Of a stretch of 64,000 bases of DNA, positions 1 through 9,222 are shown in pieces. Origin of the DNA: an uncultured Oscillospiraceae bacterium (GTDB lineage: Bacteria > Bacillota > Clostridia > Oscillospirales > Oscillospiraceae); the NCBI GenBank assembly GCA_950075865.1, contig CATMVA010000001.1:152202-216201 (forward strand), given 5' to 3'. Numbering within the stretch: the stretch's first letter is position 1; each line of letters starts with the position of its first letter. Both the position numbers and the translations under genes were made by a program. The notes beneath the pieces are model-generated. The model did not search any database. It was given only the letters and a program-made list of their open reading frames with translations, and had not been told where the DNA came from.

Positions 1-30
1 TTTAAGTTCTGATTAAGGAGGGGCCTTTTC

Positions 31-1059
31 GTGTATCAGTTTCGAAATGACTATTCCGTAGGATGCCACCCCGTAGTGCTTGAAGCACTGTCCGCTGTCA
101 ACACTGAGCATGTGGTCGGCTATGGCGCCGATCCTTATACTCAAAAATGCGCCGACCTGATTCGCGAACTCTGCGGCACGCCAAACGCTGATGTACAATT
201 TATGGTGGGCGGAACCCAGACGAACTTCACCGCTATCGCCGCTTTTCTTCGGCCCTGGGAGAGTGTGCTCTCCCCCGTCTCAGGACATATTAATGGCCAT
301 GAATCTGGTGCCGTGGAAGCCACCGGTCATAAAATCATCCCGATTCACACCCCAATTAACGGCAAACTCTCTCCCTCCCTGTTGCTCCCCATTCTGGATG
401 AGTGTAAAGATAAACACCTTACCATGCCCCGCCTGGTCTACATTTCTGATGCAACCGAGACCGGTAGTGTCTACACTAAGGCCGAACTCACCGAACTCTC
501 TTTATTCTGCCGTCATCATGATCTGTTTCTCTATCTGGATGGTGCCCGCCTGGGCTGTGCCCTCACCTCCCAGGCCAACGATTTGACTCTGACTGATATT
601 GCCTCTCTTACCGATGCCTTTTACATTGGCGGAACCAAAAACGGTGCCCTCATGGGTGAGGCTCTGGTCATCACCAACCAGGCCCTTCAAGCCGACTTCT
701 TCCGGATTAAAAAGCAGCGGGGGGCCGTGCTGGCCAAGGGCTGGCTCCTCGGTGTGCAGTTCCAGGCTCTTCTTCAGGATGGGCTCTATTTTAAGATCGC
801 AAAACACGCCGTGGAAGTGGCCCAGTATCTCCAGGGTGGGTTGAAGAATCTGGGAATCCCTATGATGGTGGAATCTCCCACCAACCAGATCTTTCCCATA
901 GTCCCCAACTCCCTTCTTCCCCAACTGGACAAGCTGTGTACCTATGAGGTGTGGGGCAAAGCGGACGAAAGCCATACTGTAATTCGCCTGGTAGCGTCCT
1001 TTGCCACCCCTTTGGACAGCGCTACAGGATTTTTAAAAGCGATCAAAAACTTAACGTGA
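31..1059 (+). CDS. Low-specificity L-threonine aldolase / beta-eliminating lyase family
   Basis: PLP enzyme of fold type I, predicted to cleave L-threonine or allo-threonine to glycine and acetaldehyde in the cytosol. The 342-residue length fits the family. Visible marks are GGTQTN near residue 60, the aspartate of YLDGARLG (about 168-175), which would hold the PLP ring nitrogen, and GGTKNGA around Lys203, the likely Schiff-base lysine. The start is GTG, with AAGGAGG about 8 bases upstream. A terminator follows directly, so the gene ends its transcription unit. The promoter lies outside the window. Substrate (threonine or another beta-hydroxy amino acid) cannot be told from sequence. Confidence 0.88.
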   Translation: MYQFRNDYSVGCHPVVLEALSAVNTEHVVGYGADPYTQKCADLIRELCGTPNADVQFMVGGTQTNFTAIAAFLRPWESVLSPVSGHINGHESGAVEATGHKIIPIHTPINGKLSPSLLLPILDECKDKHLTMPRLVYISDATETGSVYTKAELTELSLFCRHHDLFLYLDGARLGCALTSQANDLTLTDIASLTDAFYIGGTKNGALMGEALVITNQALQADFFRIKKQRGAVLAKGWLLGVQFQALLQDGLYFKIAKHAVEVAQYLQGGLKNLGIPMMVESPTNQIFPIVPNSLLPQLDKLCTYEVWGKADESHTVIRLVASFATPLDSATGFLKAIKNLT

Positions 1060-1065
1060 CCTCTT

Positions 1066-1093
1066 GTGGGCGGTTTTGCTACCGCCCACTTTT
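1066..1093 (+). terminator. Rho-independent terminator after the threonine aldolase gene
   Basis: An 8-bp GC-rich stem (GTGGGCGG / CCGCCCAC) with an 8-base loop is followed by TTTT. It lies 6 bases past the stop codon. Confidence 0.8.
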
Positions 1094-1095
1094 CA

Positions 1096-1745
1096 TATCC
1101 TACTGCTGGTTGTCAAACAGGGACTTTCCCAAGAGGAACTGGCCAGCATTGTCGGTATATCACGCCAGACAAAAGTGGGAGGCTGGAACGGTCCAGCCCA
1201 ATCTGGATAACCTGATGACGTTGGCACAATTTTTCAGCGTATCCTTGGATGAGCTGGTTGGCATTGCTCCAAGCACCGCCGAGCCGACATCCAGAGCAAA
1301 TAGCGGATATTATTCCTCACAGCCGTCCCACTCCAAAGCCGCCGCCTACTATATCCCCTGCCGTTGGCACTATAAATATAAGAGCAAGAAAACCTTGCTT
1401 GGCCTTCCACTGGTTATATCCGCTTTATTGAAGGATTGTCTTTCGGCCTGATTGGCCTTGGGGGACTTTCTCTTGGACTTCCGTCCGCCAGCAGTTCGCC
1501 GGAGGAATTACCCTGGGTGGCATCTCTACGGGGATCGCCGCCGTAGGCGGCTGCGCCATAGGCGGAATGGTCGCTTACGGTAGTCTGGCCATTGGGAATG
1601 TTGCTATCGGAGGCTGTTCTGTCGGAGATGTAGCTCTGGGGGCACAGGCAATCTTTCCACTTGGAAAGACTGTCCCTCTCTCCGCAGAGATTTGGGCACA
1701 ATTTTGCCGAAGCGTTCAGGGACTTGGGTTTGGCTATCGAGCTTT
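1096..1745 (+). pseudogene. Decayed XRE-type HTH regulator with glycine-rich repeat tail
   Basis: Fragments of one gene appear in successive frames. From about 1103 one frame reads an XRE helix-turn-helix (GLSQEELASIVGISRQT). About 5 bases are missing near 1171, and the next frame continues with KWEAGTVQPNLDNLMTLAQF and SLDELVG. Another shift near 1400 joins YKSKKTLLGLPLV to a tail rich in LIGLGGLSLG, and a further shift near 1505 leads into a long G-I/L-A-x-G repeat tail (ISTG, AIGG, VAIGG, VALGA). Intact relatives are HTH proteins with a beta-helix-like glycine repeat tail (family knowledge). The N-terminus is also missing, cut off at the upstream terminator. With at least three frame breaks no functional product is expected. 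Confidence 0.75.
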
Positions 1746-1781
1746 GACTGATTTTTTCCAAAATCGCTCCCAAATAAAACT

Positions 1782-1819
1782 AAAAGGAGCAGGCCCCTCC
1801 CTCCGGTCCTGCTCCTTTT
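1782..1819 (-). terminator. Terminator for the GyrI-like gene
   Basis: A 12-bp stem (AAAAGGAGCAGG / CCTGCTCCTTTT) with a 14-base loop, followed on the minus strand by a T-rich tail (TTTTAGTTTTATTT). It could also stop readthrough from the plus strand. Confidence 0.8.
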
Positions 1820-1828
1820 GTTCATTCA

Positions 1829-2290
1829 TTACAGCTTTCTGACAGGAAAAAGGATATAGTTTTTTCCTGTCTGCGGGCAGGTATAATCATGTACCGCGCC
1901 GACTATCTCCAGTTTCTGATCTGCAAGGTACTTGATTCCTCGGGAAAAAGGTGTCTCTCCTTCATTCTCCACGCAAATATACTCATATCCGGGTATATTC
2001 CACTTGGTCCATCCATCCGGAGCCTCTGCATCCTCCTCACACTCCACACCAGCAAGATAAAGTCCCTTACAGAAGTCCTCCCATGGAAGAAAAGATCTCG
2101 AAAAGTCAGACATTACTCCCCATATCCCGACCAACTTCCCTTGCGCATCCTTCTTTGCCAGAGCCTGAATCTCTTCGAAACCGGCATTCGCAGCAACCCA
2201 TAGCCGCTGAATAAAGTCCGCGCCATCCGCAGTAGACCCTTCCTTCCCCATTACCGAAAAGGCCTTCTTTTCGCATCTCTTCACCGTCAC
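1829..2290 (-). CDS. GyrI-like small-molecule binding domain protein
   Basis: A 153-residue stand-alone effector-binding domain of the GyrI/AraC-C/BmrR fold. Family features are the N-terminal KxFSVMGKEG strand, the WTKWNIPGYEYICVE segment (about 92-107) containing the usual tryptophan, and the end KNYILFPVRKL. No DNA-binding domain is attached. Relatives bind hydrophobic small molecules, and some hydrolyse or sequester toxins; no ligand can be assigned here. The start is GTG with GGGAGG 8 bases upstream. It stands alone between its own terminator and that of fba. Confidence 0.75.
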   Translation of the reverse strand: MTVKRCEKKAFSVMGKEGSTADGADFIQRLWVAANAGFEEIQALAKKDAQGKLVGIWGVMSDFSRSFLPWEDFCKGLYLAGVECEEDAEAPDGWTKWNIPGYEYICVENEGETPFSRGIKYLADQKLEIVGAVHDYTCPQTGKNYILFPVRKL

Positions 2291-2311
2291 AGTTTCCGCC
2301 TCCCAAAATTA

Positions 2312-2349
2312 CGATGCCCGCCGGAACTCAACGGTTCCGACGGGCATCG
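2312..2349 (-). terminator. Terminator for fba
   Basis: A long two-part stem: CGATGCCCG / CGGGCATCG outside and CGGAAC / GTTCCG inside, followed on the minus strand by TAATTTT. It lies about 24 bases past the fba stop. Confidence 0.75.
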
Positions 2350-2372
2350 CTTATTTACTTTGGTCCTTATGC

Positions 2373-3341
2373 TCAGGCCTTCCCGGCACAGCCCAAAACA
2401 TCCACCAGCTTGTGACGGACAGTCTCCTTGATGTTGGCACGGGCGGGCTTCAGGTACTCCCGGGGATCAAATTTGTCGGGATGCTCATCGAAGAACTCCC
2501 GAATGGTACCGGTCATGGTCAGCCGCAGATCGGAGTCGATGTTGATCTTGCAGACACTGAGGGTAGCAGCCTTGCGGAGCTGCTCCTCGGGGATGCCGAC
2601 AGCGTCAGGCATCTTGCCGCCATGGGCGTTGACCATCTTCACATACTCCTGAGGCACGCTGGAGGATCCGTGGAGCACGATGGGGAACCCAGGCAGACGC
2701 TTGGAGACCTCCTCCAGCACATCGAAGCGGAGGGGCGGGGGAACCAAAATTCCCTTCTCATTACGGGTGCACTGATCGGGGGTAAACTTGTACGCGCCAT
2801 GGCTGGTGCCGATAGCGATGGCCAGAGAATCGCAGCCGGTTTTGGCGACGAACTCCTCCACCTCCTCAGGGCGGGTGTAGGAGGCAGCATGAGCGGCCAC
2901 CTTCACATCGTCCTCAATGCCAGCCAAAGTGCCCAGCTCAGCCTCAACGACTACGCCGTGATCATGGGCGTACTCGACCACCTTCTTAGTGATCTCAATG
3001 TTCTCCTCAAAGGGCTTGGAGGATGCGTCAATCATGACAGAGGTAAAACCTCCGTCAATACAGGACTTGCAGGTCTCGAAATCGGGGCCATGGTCCAGAT
3101 GGAGCACGATGGGAATCTCAGGACACTCGATCACAGCAGCCTCCACCAGCTTCACCAGATAGGTGTGGTTGGCATAGGCGCGGGCACCCTTGGAAACCTG
3201 AAGGATCACGGGAGCATGCTCCTCCTTGCAGGCCTCGGTAATGCCCTGAACGATCTCCATGTTGTTGACGTTGAACGCACCGATGGCGTACCCACCAGCA
3301 TAGGCCTTTTTGAACATTTCGGTAGAAGTAACGAGAGGCAT
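2373..3341 (-). CDS. fba: Class II fructose-1,6-bisphosphate aldolase
   Basis: Cleaves fructose 1,6-bisphosphate to glyceraldehyde 3-phosphate and dihydroxyacetone phosphate in glycolysis. The class II (zinc) signature is clear: LHLDHGPD (about 81-87) supplies the catalytic Asp and a zinc histidine, then VEAELG, GTSHGAYKF and the VLHGSSSVP phosphate loop near the C-terminus. It is 322 residues long. The ATG at 3341 was chosen because AAAGGAG lies 8 bases upstream; the in-frame TTG nine bases earlier abuts the ribosome site. It has its own promoter (3378-3406) and terminator. Downstream of both phosphofructokinase genes, it completes upper glycolysis in one cluster. Confidence 0.97.
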   Translation of the reverse strand: MPLVTSTEMFKKAYAGGYAIGAFNVNNMEIVQGITEACKEEHAPVILQVSKGARAYANHTYLVKLVEAAVIECPEIPIVLHLDHGPDFETCKSCIDGGFTSVMIDASSKPFEENIEITKKVVEYAHDHGVVVEAELGTLAGIEDDVKVAAHAASYTRPEEVEEFVAKTGCDSLAIAIGTSHGAYKFTPDQCTRNEKGILVPPPLRFDVLEEVSKRLPGFPIVLHGSSSVPQEYVKMVNAHGGKMPDAVGIPEEQLRKAATLSVCKINIDSDLRLTMTGTIREFFDEHPDKFDPREYLKPARANIKETVRHKLVDVLGCAGKA

Positions 3342-3377
3342 TGGTTCCAACTCCTTTTATAAAATTTGGATGATTTC

Positions 3378-3406
3378 ATTTTAACAAAACCACGAGCAAA
3401 ATGCAA
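3378..3406 (-). promoter_or_regulatory. Sigma-A-type promoter of fba
   Basis: On the minus strand TTGCAT, a 17-base spacer, then TAAAAT, about 37 bases before the start codon. Confidence 0.7.
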
Positions 3407-3477
3407 CACCTTGGGCTGACTATTTTAAAATCCCCCCAACAGGAAATTGCCGTAGATACTGTGGAAAAAGGCGGAAC

Positions 3478-5136
3478 TCAGCCTTTTTCCAACGCCAGCG
3501 TGCAGGTAGTCAGATCGCAGACCTCGGACGGTCCAAAATACTGGATGGCACCGGGATAGGTAAAAGCAGTCTCGACCGCCCACTGATCCCGATGCGCCGC
3601 GAAATACCGGAAAGGCTTACCATCCAATTCTACCAGTGCCTTTTTGATCACGGGCTTGTCCTCGCCGTGCCGGCGCTCAATGTTCATCATCTTGGTGATG
3701 GGCATACCGCCAGCCACCCACTCCTCAGCGGGCTTAGAAAGGTTGGAGACCTTAGACAGGTAGCCGTTATAGCCATACTGGATCAGCATAAAGGCATTGT
3801 ACCCCAGGGAATAGCAGTAATCCGCGTCAAAATTGGAGGGAAACGCGCATCTGCCCTCATAGCCAAAGAAATGATGTAGGGGGCTGAACTTTCCCTTATA
3901 AGTCCCAGCCTGCTTGCGCTGAGCCAGCTTGTCCTTAACCAGCGCGGAGAACAGCTTTTCCGATTCGATCAGGGAGACCTGCACATTTCCGTGGGGATCC
4001 CGCTCCAAAAAGAGCTGCTGCTGGATGCCCTCGGGCAGAATGGCGAAGACCTCCATAGATTCTTGGGTCAAGCCTTTCTCAATAAAAGCATACTTCTCTT
4101 TCCAGGTGGCCAGAGCACTGAACTCAACAGCTTTGCTACCGGCCAGCAGCTCGTTGATCTCGGCAATCAGCTTGGAGAACTCAGGGACAAATTCCACCAC
4201 GCCTTCGGGGATAATGGCAACACCGAAGTTCATCCCCCTGGCAGCCCTCTTCTCCACCGAATCAGCAATATAATCCGCGATCTGGGAGAGGGACATCTTC
4301 TTGGCTGATACTTCCTCGGAAATGAGGCAGATGTTAGGCTGGGTCTCCAAGGCACACTCCAGGGCAACGTGAGAAGCCGAACGGCCCATAACCTTGATAA
4401 AATGCCAGTATTTCTTGGCAGAATTGGCATCACGCTCAATATTGCCGATCAGTTCGCTATATGTCTTGGTGGCGGTATCAAAGCCGAAGGAGCATTCGAT
4501 ATCCTCGTTCTTCAGGTCGCCGTCGATGGTCTTGGGGCAGCCAATAACCTGCACGCCGGTATTATGAGCGGCAAAGTACTCGGCCAGAACGGCAGCGTTT
4601 GTGTTGGAGTCATCGCCGCCAATGATCACAATGGCGGTAACGCCATGCTTCTTACAGACCTGAGCGGCCACGGCAAACTGCTCCTCAGTCTCCAGCTTGG
4701 TCCGTCCTGAACCGATGATATCGAAGCCACCGGTATTCCGGAATTGGTCAATATACCCATCGTCAAAGGTCAAATAGTCATCATCCAACAGACCACTGGG
4801 ACCATTTTTGAAGCCCAGAAGCACATTTTCCGGGTTCGTAGCCTTCAGGGCGTCATACAGACCACAAACCACATTGTGACCGCCGGGGGCCTGTCCTCCC
4901 GAAAGAATCACACCCACGACCTGCTTTTTGGCAGGTGCGGTGTTTTTCCCTTTCTGAAATGTGATCTCTTTCTCCCCGTATGTGTTCGGAAAGAGCGCCT
5001 TAATTTTCTCCTGGTCGGCAACACTCTGGGTCACGCTGCCCTCCCGGACGCAGATCTCAGCGATGCCATGCCGAAGCATACCCGGCAACTTCGGGGTATA
5101 GGCATATCTGGCCTTCTGCAAAGGTGAAAGATCCAT
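3478..5136 (-). CDS. pfp: Pyrophosphate-fructose 6-phosphate 1-phosphotransferase (long PFP)
   Basis: Reversible phosphorylation of fructose 6-phosphate with pyrophosphate in place of ATP. At 552 residues it is the long, plant-beta-like form. The sugar- and diphosphate-binding motifs are [10 protein letters not shown] (79-88), GGDDSN (173-178) and PKTIDGDL (201-208). The second Asp of GGDD and the Lys before TIDGD are the accepted PPi signature; ATP enzymes have GGDG and PGTIDND. A consensus promoter lies just upstream. It is adjacent to an ATP-type enzyme (5224-6207), so the cell can choose its phosphoryl donor. No regulatory domain is apparent. Confidence 0.95.
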   Translation of the reverse strand: MDLSPLQKARYAYTPKLPGMLRHGIAEICVREGSVTQSVADQEKIKALFPNTYGEKEITFQKGKNTAPAKKQVVGVILSGGQAPGGHNVVCGLYDALKATNPENVLLGFKNGPSGLLDDDYLTFDDGYIDQFRNTGGFDIIGSGRTKLETEEQFAVAAQVCKKHGVTAIVIIGGDDSNTNAAVLAEYFAAHNTGVQVIGCPKTIDGDLKNEDIECSFGFDTATKTYSELIGNIERDANSAKKYWHFIKVMGRSASHVALECALETQPNICLISEEVSAKKMSLSQIADYIADSVEKRAARGMNFGVAIIPEGVVEFVPEFSKLIAEINELLAGSKAVEFSALATWKEKYAFIEKGLTQESMEVFAILPEGIQQQLFLERDPHGNVQVSLIESEKLFSALVKDKLAQRKQAGTYKGKFSPLHHFFGYEGRCAFPSNFDADYCYSLGYNAFMLIQYGYNGYLSKVSNLSKPAEEWVAGGMPITKMMNIERRHGEDKPVIKKALVELDGKPFRYFAAHRDQWAVETAFTYPGAIQYFGPSEVCDLTTCTLALEKG

Positions 5137-5177
5137 GCAAATTCCTCCTTCAAATGATGGAACACATTTTGCAATTT

Positions 5178-5206
5178 ATTATAGCATATTCAGGAAAAAT
5201 TGTAAA
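5178..5206 (-). promoter_or_regulatory. Promoter of the PPi-phosphofructokinase gene
   Basis: On the minus strand TTTACA, a 17-base spacer and a perfect TATAAT, between the two phosphofructokinase genes. The PPi enzyme can therefore be made independently of the ATP enzyme. Confidence 0.75.
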
Positions 5207-5223
5207 TATTGTCACTGCCAGTT

Positions 5224-6207
5224 CTATTCAATCCCGGTCAGCGCCTTCATTACCGTATAAGTCTGAGAATCCAGTCCCTTCTTCATCTGCAGTGCCTCGT
5301 TGATGTCATAGTTCACATATTCGTCGCCTTTCATGCCGATGACCCGGCAGGTCTTACCCTCGGCCAGCAAGCGAACGGCTTCATATCCCATATAGGTCGC
5401 CGCCACCCGGTCCCGGAGCGTAGGTGCGCCGCCCCGCTGGACATGCCCCAGAATGGTGACTCTGGTATCCAGCGCTGTAGCTTCCGTGATCTGCCGGGCG
5501 ATTTCATAGCCTCCCCCCCGAACACCTTCGGCCACAATAATCGTAAAGTTGGTCCTGCCACCCAGGCGGGCCTGACGAATCGGCTCGATCACATCTTCCT
5601 CCAGATTCAACTCCTGCTCTGGTACGAGTACCGAGGTCGCTCCACAGGCCACCCCCACATTCAGAGCCACATGTCCAGCATGTCGGCCCATAACCTCCAC
5701 CACCGAGCACCGCTCATGGGACTGCATAGTGTCTCGAAGTTTATCAATGCACTCCAACGCTGTATTGCAGGCGGTATCGTAACCGATAGTATAGCTGGAA
5801 CAGGCAATATCGTTGTCAATCGTTCCGGGAATCCCGATAACCGACAGCCCCTGCTCTGCAAGGCACAAAAGCCCCCGGAAGGTGCCGTCGCCGCCGATAC
5901 CCACCAGAGCCTCCAGCCCCAGCAACTTGCAAGTAGCGGTAGCCTTCTCCTGCCCTTCTTTGGCTTTGAAATCCTCACTGCGAGCCGAGTAAAGTAAAGT
6001 TCCTCCCCTTCGGGAGATACCACTTACACTTTCAAAATCCAGCTTCATAAAATCGCCGTTGATCAGCCCGTGATATCCCCGGCGAATACCAATACACTCG
6101 ATCCCGTAATACATACAGGTACGAACCACTGAACGGATAGCGGCGTTCATACCGGGGGCATCGCCGCCGCTGGTAAATACTCCGATCCGCTTGACCGCAC
6201 TTTCCAT
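5224..6207 (-). CDS. pfkA: ATP-dependent 6-phosphofructokinase
   Basis: Commits fructose 6-phosphate to glycolysis. Its 327 residues match bacterial PfkA. Motifs are TSGGDAPGMNAAIR (12-25), GGDGTF (105-110; the Gly after GGD marks ATP use), PGTIDNDI with the catalytic Asp (127-134), and VEVMGRHAGH. The ATG at 6207 has GGAGG at a good distance; an in-frame TTG 15 bases upstream overlaps the ribosome site. The gap to purB upstream is 27 bases, so the two are probably co-transcribed. Confidence 0.96.
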   Translation of the reverse strand: MESAVKRIGVFTSGGDAPGMNAAIRSVVRTCMYYGIECIGIRRGYHGLINGDFMKLDFESVSGISRRGGTLLYSARSEDFKAKEGQEKATATCKLLGLEALVGIGGDGTFRGLLCLAEQGLSVIGIPGTIDNDIACSSYTIGYDTACNTALECIDKLRDTMQSHERCSVVEVMGRHAGHVALNVGVACGATSVLVPEQELNLEEDVIEPIRQARLGGRTNFTIIVAEGVRGGGYEIARQITEATALDTRVTILGHVQRGGAPTLRDRVAATYMGYEAVRLLAEGKTCRVIGMKGDEYVNYDINEALQMKKGLDSQTYTVMKALTGIE

Positions 6208-6234
6208 ATTGATTTCCTCCAATTATGTGCCGAT

Positions 6235-7674
6235 TTATACAGTAAGGTCAGTATCCGCCTGCTTCAGCGCCTCCACATACCGTTCCAGGACCGGTTTTAC
6301 ATTTTGCGCCAGGAATTCCTCCACCTGCTCCGGGCAGCGGCCAACGTAAGCCTTGGGCTCCAGGTGAATTTCGATCTCCTCCCTTGTTAGACCAAACATA
6401 GACTCAGCGGCAATTCGGTCGATCAGATCGTTGGGCTTACCTTCATCTTTGACCGTATGCCCCGCCTCGATGGACAACTGGCGGATCCGCTCATGGAGCT
6501 CCTGCCGATTGCCGCCCTTTTTCACCGAATCCATCATAATGTTTTCGGTGGCCATAAAGGGCAGCTCCTCCATCACATGTTTTTCAATCACTTTTGGATG
6601 GACTACCAACCCGGATACCACATTTGCATAAATATTCAGGATCGCATCCACCGCCAAAAATGCCTCTGGGACCGAAATGCGCTTGTTGGCCGAGTCGTCC
6701 AATGTCCGCTCAAACCACTGATTAGATGCCGTAACGGCAGGATTCTGGGCATCCACCATCACATACCGGGCCAGGGAGCAGATCCGCTCACAGCGCATGG
6801 GATTTCGCTTATACGGCATAGCCGAGGAGCCAATTTGGTTCTTCTCAAAGGGCTCCTCCACCTCTTTCAGGTGGCACAGCAGACGTAAGTCGGTGGCAAA
6901 CTTGCTGGCCGACTGAGCGATCCCGGAAAGGGTCGACAAAACCGCAGCGTCCACCTTACGTGAATAGGTCTGCCCGGACACCGGCACAACCTTGTTAAAC
7001 CCCATCTCTGTAGCGATCTTATCCTCCAGGGCCTTTACCTTGGCATGATCCCCGTCAAAAAGCTCCAGGAAACTGGCCTGAGTGCCTGTGGTACCCTTGG
7101 ACCCTAACAGGGCCATGCGGGAGATCCGGAACTCGACCTCATCCAGATCCATCAACAATTCGTTCATCCAGAGGGTGGCCCGTTTCCCTACCGTCACCAT
7201 CTGGGCACTCTGGAAATGTGTATATCCAAGAGTTGGCAAGTCTTTATACTTGTCCGCAAAATTCGCCAGATATTTGAGGATCTTTACCAGCTTGTCCCGA
7301 ACCAAGCAGAGTCCTTCCCTCATCAGGATAATATCAGTATTATCCCCAACATAGCAGCTGGTAGCCCCAAGATGAATAATGGGCATCGCTTTAGGACAGT
7401 GCTCCCCCCAGGCGTGAATGTGCGCCATCACATCATGACGCAGCTTTTTCTCCCACTGGGCCGCCAATGCATAATCGACCTCGTCAGCATGAGCCTCCAA
7501 TTCCTCCACCTGTTCCCGGGTCACGGGAAGCCCCAGCTCCATCTCTCCCCGGGCCAAAGCAATCCACAGTTTATGCCATGTAGTAAATTTTTTATCCGGA
7601 GAAAAGAGATAGAGCATCTCAGGACTGGCATAGCGGGATGAGAGCGGACTTTGATAAATATCGGTTCGTTCCAT
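6235..7674 (-). CDS. purB: Adenylosuccinate lyase
   Basis: Acts twice in purine synthesis: it splits SAICAR to AICAR and adenylosuccinate to AMP, releasing fumarate each time. It is 479 residues long and a member of the fumarase/aspartase superfamily. Visible are LGATSCYVGDN (102-112), the active-site TH of YTHFQ (about 151-155) and the mobile signature loop GSSAMPYKRNP (282-292) with the catalytic serine. First gene of the likely purB-pfkA unit, with a candidate promoter at 7714-7742. No purine riboswitch or PurR box was recognised in the short leader. Confidence 0.97.
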   Translation of the reverse strand: MERTDIYQSPLSSRYASPEMLYLFSPDKKFTTWHKLWIALARGEMELGLPVTREQVEELEAHADEVDYALAAQWEKKLRHDVMAHIHAWGEHCPKAMPIIHLGATSCYVGDNTDIILMREGLCLVRDKLVKILKYLANFADKYKDLPTLGYTHFQSAQMVTVGKRATLWMNELLMDLDEVEFRISRMALLGSKGTTGTQASFLELFDGDHAKVKALEDKIATEMGFNKVVPVSGQTYSRKVDAAVLSTLSGIAQSASKFATDLRLLCHLKEVEEPFEKNQIGSSAMPYKRNPMRCERICSLARYVMVDAQNPAVTASNQWFERTLDDSANKRISVPEAFLAVDAILNIYANVVSGLVVHPKVIEKHVMEELPFMATENIMMDSVKKGGNRQELHERIRQLSIEAGHTVKDEGKPNDLIDRIAAESMFGLTREEIEIHLEPKAYVGRCPEQVEEFLAQNVKPVLERYVEALKQADTDLTV

Positions 7675-7713
7675 TTGACTTGCCTTCCTTCCAAGGTTTG
7701 TCTTTTCAAATCA

Positions 7714-7742
7714 AGCATATCACAAAATGCAGACAGATACAA
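7714..7742 (-). promoter_or_regulatory. Candidate promoter of purB-pfkA
   Basis: On the minus strand TTGTAT, 17 bases, TATGCT, about 40 bases before the purB start. The -10 element matches only 4 of 6 consensus positions. Confidence 0.45.
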
Positions 7743-7782
7743 GCATTCTTACCCAAACTTTGTATTTTGGAACAATCGAAAA

Positions 7783-7815
7783 GGGAGCCGGGCCCTTCAC
7801 CCGACTCCCCTGTTC
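7783..7815 (-). terminator. Terminator for the aminotransferase gene
   Basis: A 10-bp stem with one mismatch (GGGAGTCGGG / CCCGGCTCCC), followed on the minus strand by TTTTC. It lies just past the stop codon at 7821. Confidence 0.75.
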
Positions 7816-7820
7816 CTTTT

Positions 7821-9011
7821 TTACTTTGCCAAAAACTGCTCCAGACGATTCATACCTTTCTCAATATTTTCCATTGAAGCAGCATAGCTCCAGCGGATAA
7901 AGCCCGGCACGCCAAAGCCCTCTCCTGGCACTGTAGCTACAAGTCCCTGCTTCAGCAGTTCGGTGGCAAATTCTTGTGCGTCATGGATCAAAGCACCGCC
8001 AATGGTTCGACCAAGGATTTCTTTCACATTGATCAGCACGTAGAAAGCCCCCTCTGGCCGAAGACAGCTGATCCCCTCAATTGCATTGATCCGTTCAACG
8101 ATATAGTCCCGTCTGGTCTGGAACGCCTCCCGCATGGCATAGACCTCATCCTGATATGCGGTAAGGCCGGCAATCGCCGCCCGCTGGGAAATCGTACAGG
8201 GGGAGCCGGTGGAATTACTGGTATACCGGGACATGACCTGGGCAATTTCAGGCTCCGCCAAAGCATATCCGATACGCCAACCAGTCATGGCATAGGATTT
8301 GGACACGCCATTGATCAGAATTGTACGCCTTTTCACCTCATCCCCCAAAGCGGCCATACTGGTAAAAGAGACTCCGTCATAGGTCAGTGAATAATAGATT
8401 TCGTCAGAAATAATATAGATATCGTGCTTCACACAAACATCAGCCAAAGCCTGAAGCTCCTCCCGATCATAGATCATGCCGCTGGGGTTGGAAGGATTAT
8501 TAAAGATGATTGCTTTGCTCCGGGGCGTAATGGCGGCCTCCAATTTTTCAGGCGTAAGCTTAAAACGCTCCTCCTCCCCTGCAAAAACCGTTACAGGCAG
8601 ACCACCCGCCATCCGGATCATCTCAAAGTAGCTGACCCAGCCCGGCGTAGGCAAAACGACCTCATCCCCCGGATTGAGCAGGGTCTGAAGAGTCAAATAT
8701 ATGACATGCTTGGCTCCGCTGGCTACTACCACCTGGCCAGGCTCGTATTCTACGGCACAGTCTGCTTTCATACGTTCACATATCGCCCTTTTCAGTGCCA
8801 AGGTACCAGAGGCCGGCGTATATCGAGTATCATTCTCACGGATGGCCCGTATTGCTTCCTCCTTAATGTGATCCGGCGTATCAAAATCTGGTTCACCGGC
8901 CGCAAAACTCAGGATATCATACCCATCCGCCTTCATTTGCTTGGACAATGCGTCCATGGCCATCGTGGCAGACGCTTGGACCGCGCTTGCAATTTTGGAA
9001 AGTTCTTTCAT
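7821..9011 (-). CDS. Class I pyridoxal-phosphate aminotransferase (aspartate aminotransferase-like)
   Basis: Fold-type I aminotransferase of subgroup I-gamma, most like AspB/AspC of Firmicutes, which transfers the amino group between aspartate and 2-oxoglutarate. It is 396 residues long. Key marks are FAAGEPDFDTP (36-46), NNPSNPSG (171-178), SDEIYYSL (202-209) and SKSYAMTGWRIGY, where Lys238 should bind PLP. The ATG at 9011 follows GAGGGA by 7 bases. Monocistronic, with its own promoter and terminator. Exact amino-acid preference is inferred, since this subgroup includes prephenate and alanine aminotransferases. Confidence 0.85.
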   Translation of the reverse strand: MKELSKIASAVQASATMAMDALSKQMKADGYDILSFAAGEPDFDTPDHIKEEAIRAIRENDTRYTPASGTLALKRAICERMKADCAVEYEPGQVVVASGAKHVIYLTLQTLLNPGDEVVLPTPGWVSYFEMIRMAGGLPVTVFAGEEERFKLTPEKLEAAITPRSKAIIFNNPSNPSGMIYDREELQALADVCVKHDIYIISDEIYYSLTYDGVSFTSMAALGDEVKRRTILINGVSKSYAMTGWRIGYALAEPEIAQVMSRYTSNSTGSPCTISQRAAIAGLTAYQDEVYAMREAFQTRRDYIVERINAIEGISCLRPEGAFYVLINVKEILGRTIGGALIHDAQEFATELLKQGLVATVPGEGFGVPGFIRWSYAASMENIEKGMNRLEQFLAK

Positions 9012-9060
9012 CGAGGAATCCCTCACTAATCAAGTTATTGTAGTGTGTTGACCCTATATC

Positions 9061-9089
9061 ATTATAAGCAGGCTTCCTTCAAAATGCAA
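9061..9089 (-). promoter_or_regulatory. Promoter of the aminotransferase gene
   Basis: On the minus strand TTGCAT, 17 bases, perfect TATAAT, about 50 bases before the start codon. Confidence 0.75.
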
Positions 9090-9170
9090 GCGCAAGGTTA
9101 CTTGTTTTTCATTTTTGTAGATATGCAATAAAGTGTTCTTTTTGCGGCTCACTTTATGTACTATATTGTC

Positions 9171-9208
9171 AGGAAAAGAAACCGGGAGACGCTTATGCGT
9201 CTCCCGGT
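9171..9208 (-). terminator. Terminator after the zinc-ribbon gene
   Basis: A perfect 12-bp stem (ACCGGGAGACGC / GCGTCTCCCGGT) with a 4-base loop, then TTCTTTTCC on the minus strand. Confidence 0.85.
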
Positions 9209-9222
9209 CACGTTTGGACAGA

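Noticed and set aside
2412..3362. A 316-codon open frame on the plus strand opposite fba
   Set aside because: fba is certain on the other strand; long antisense frames arise from GC-rich codon bias, and the product matches no family.
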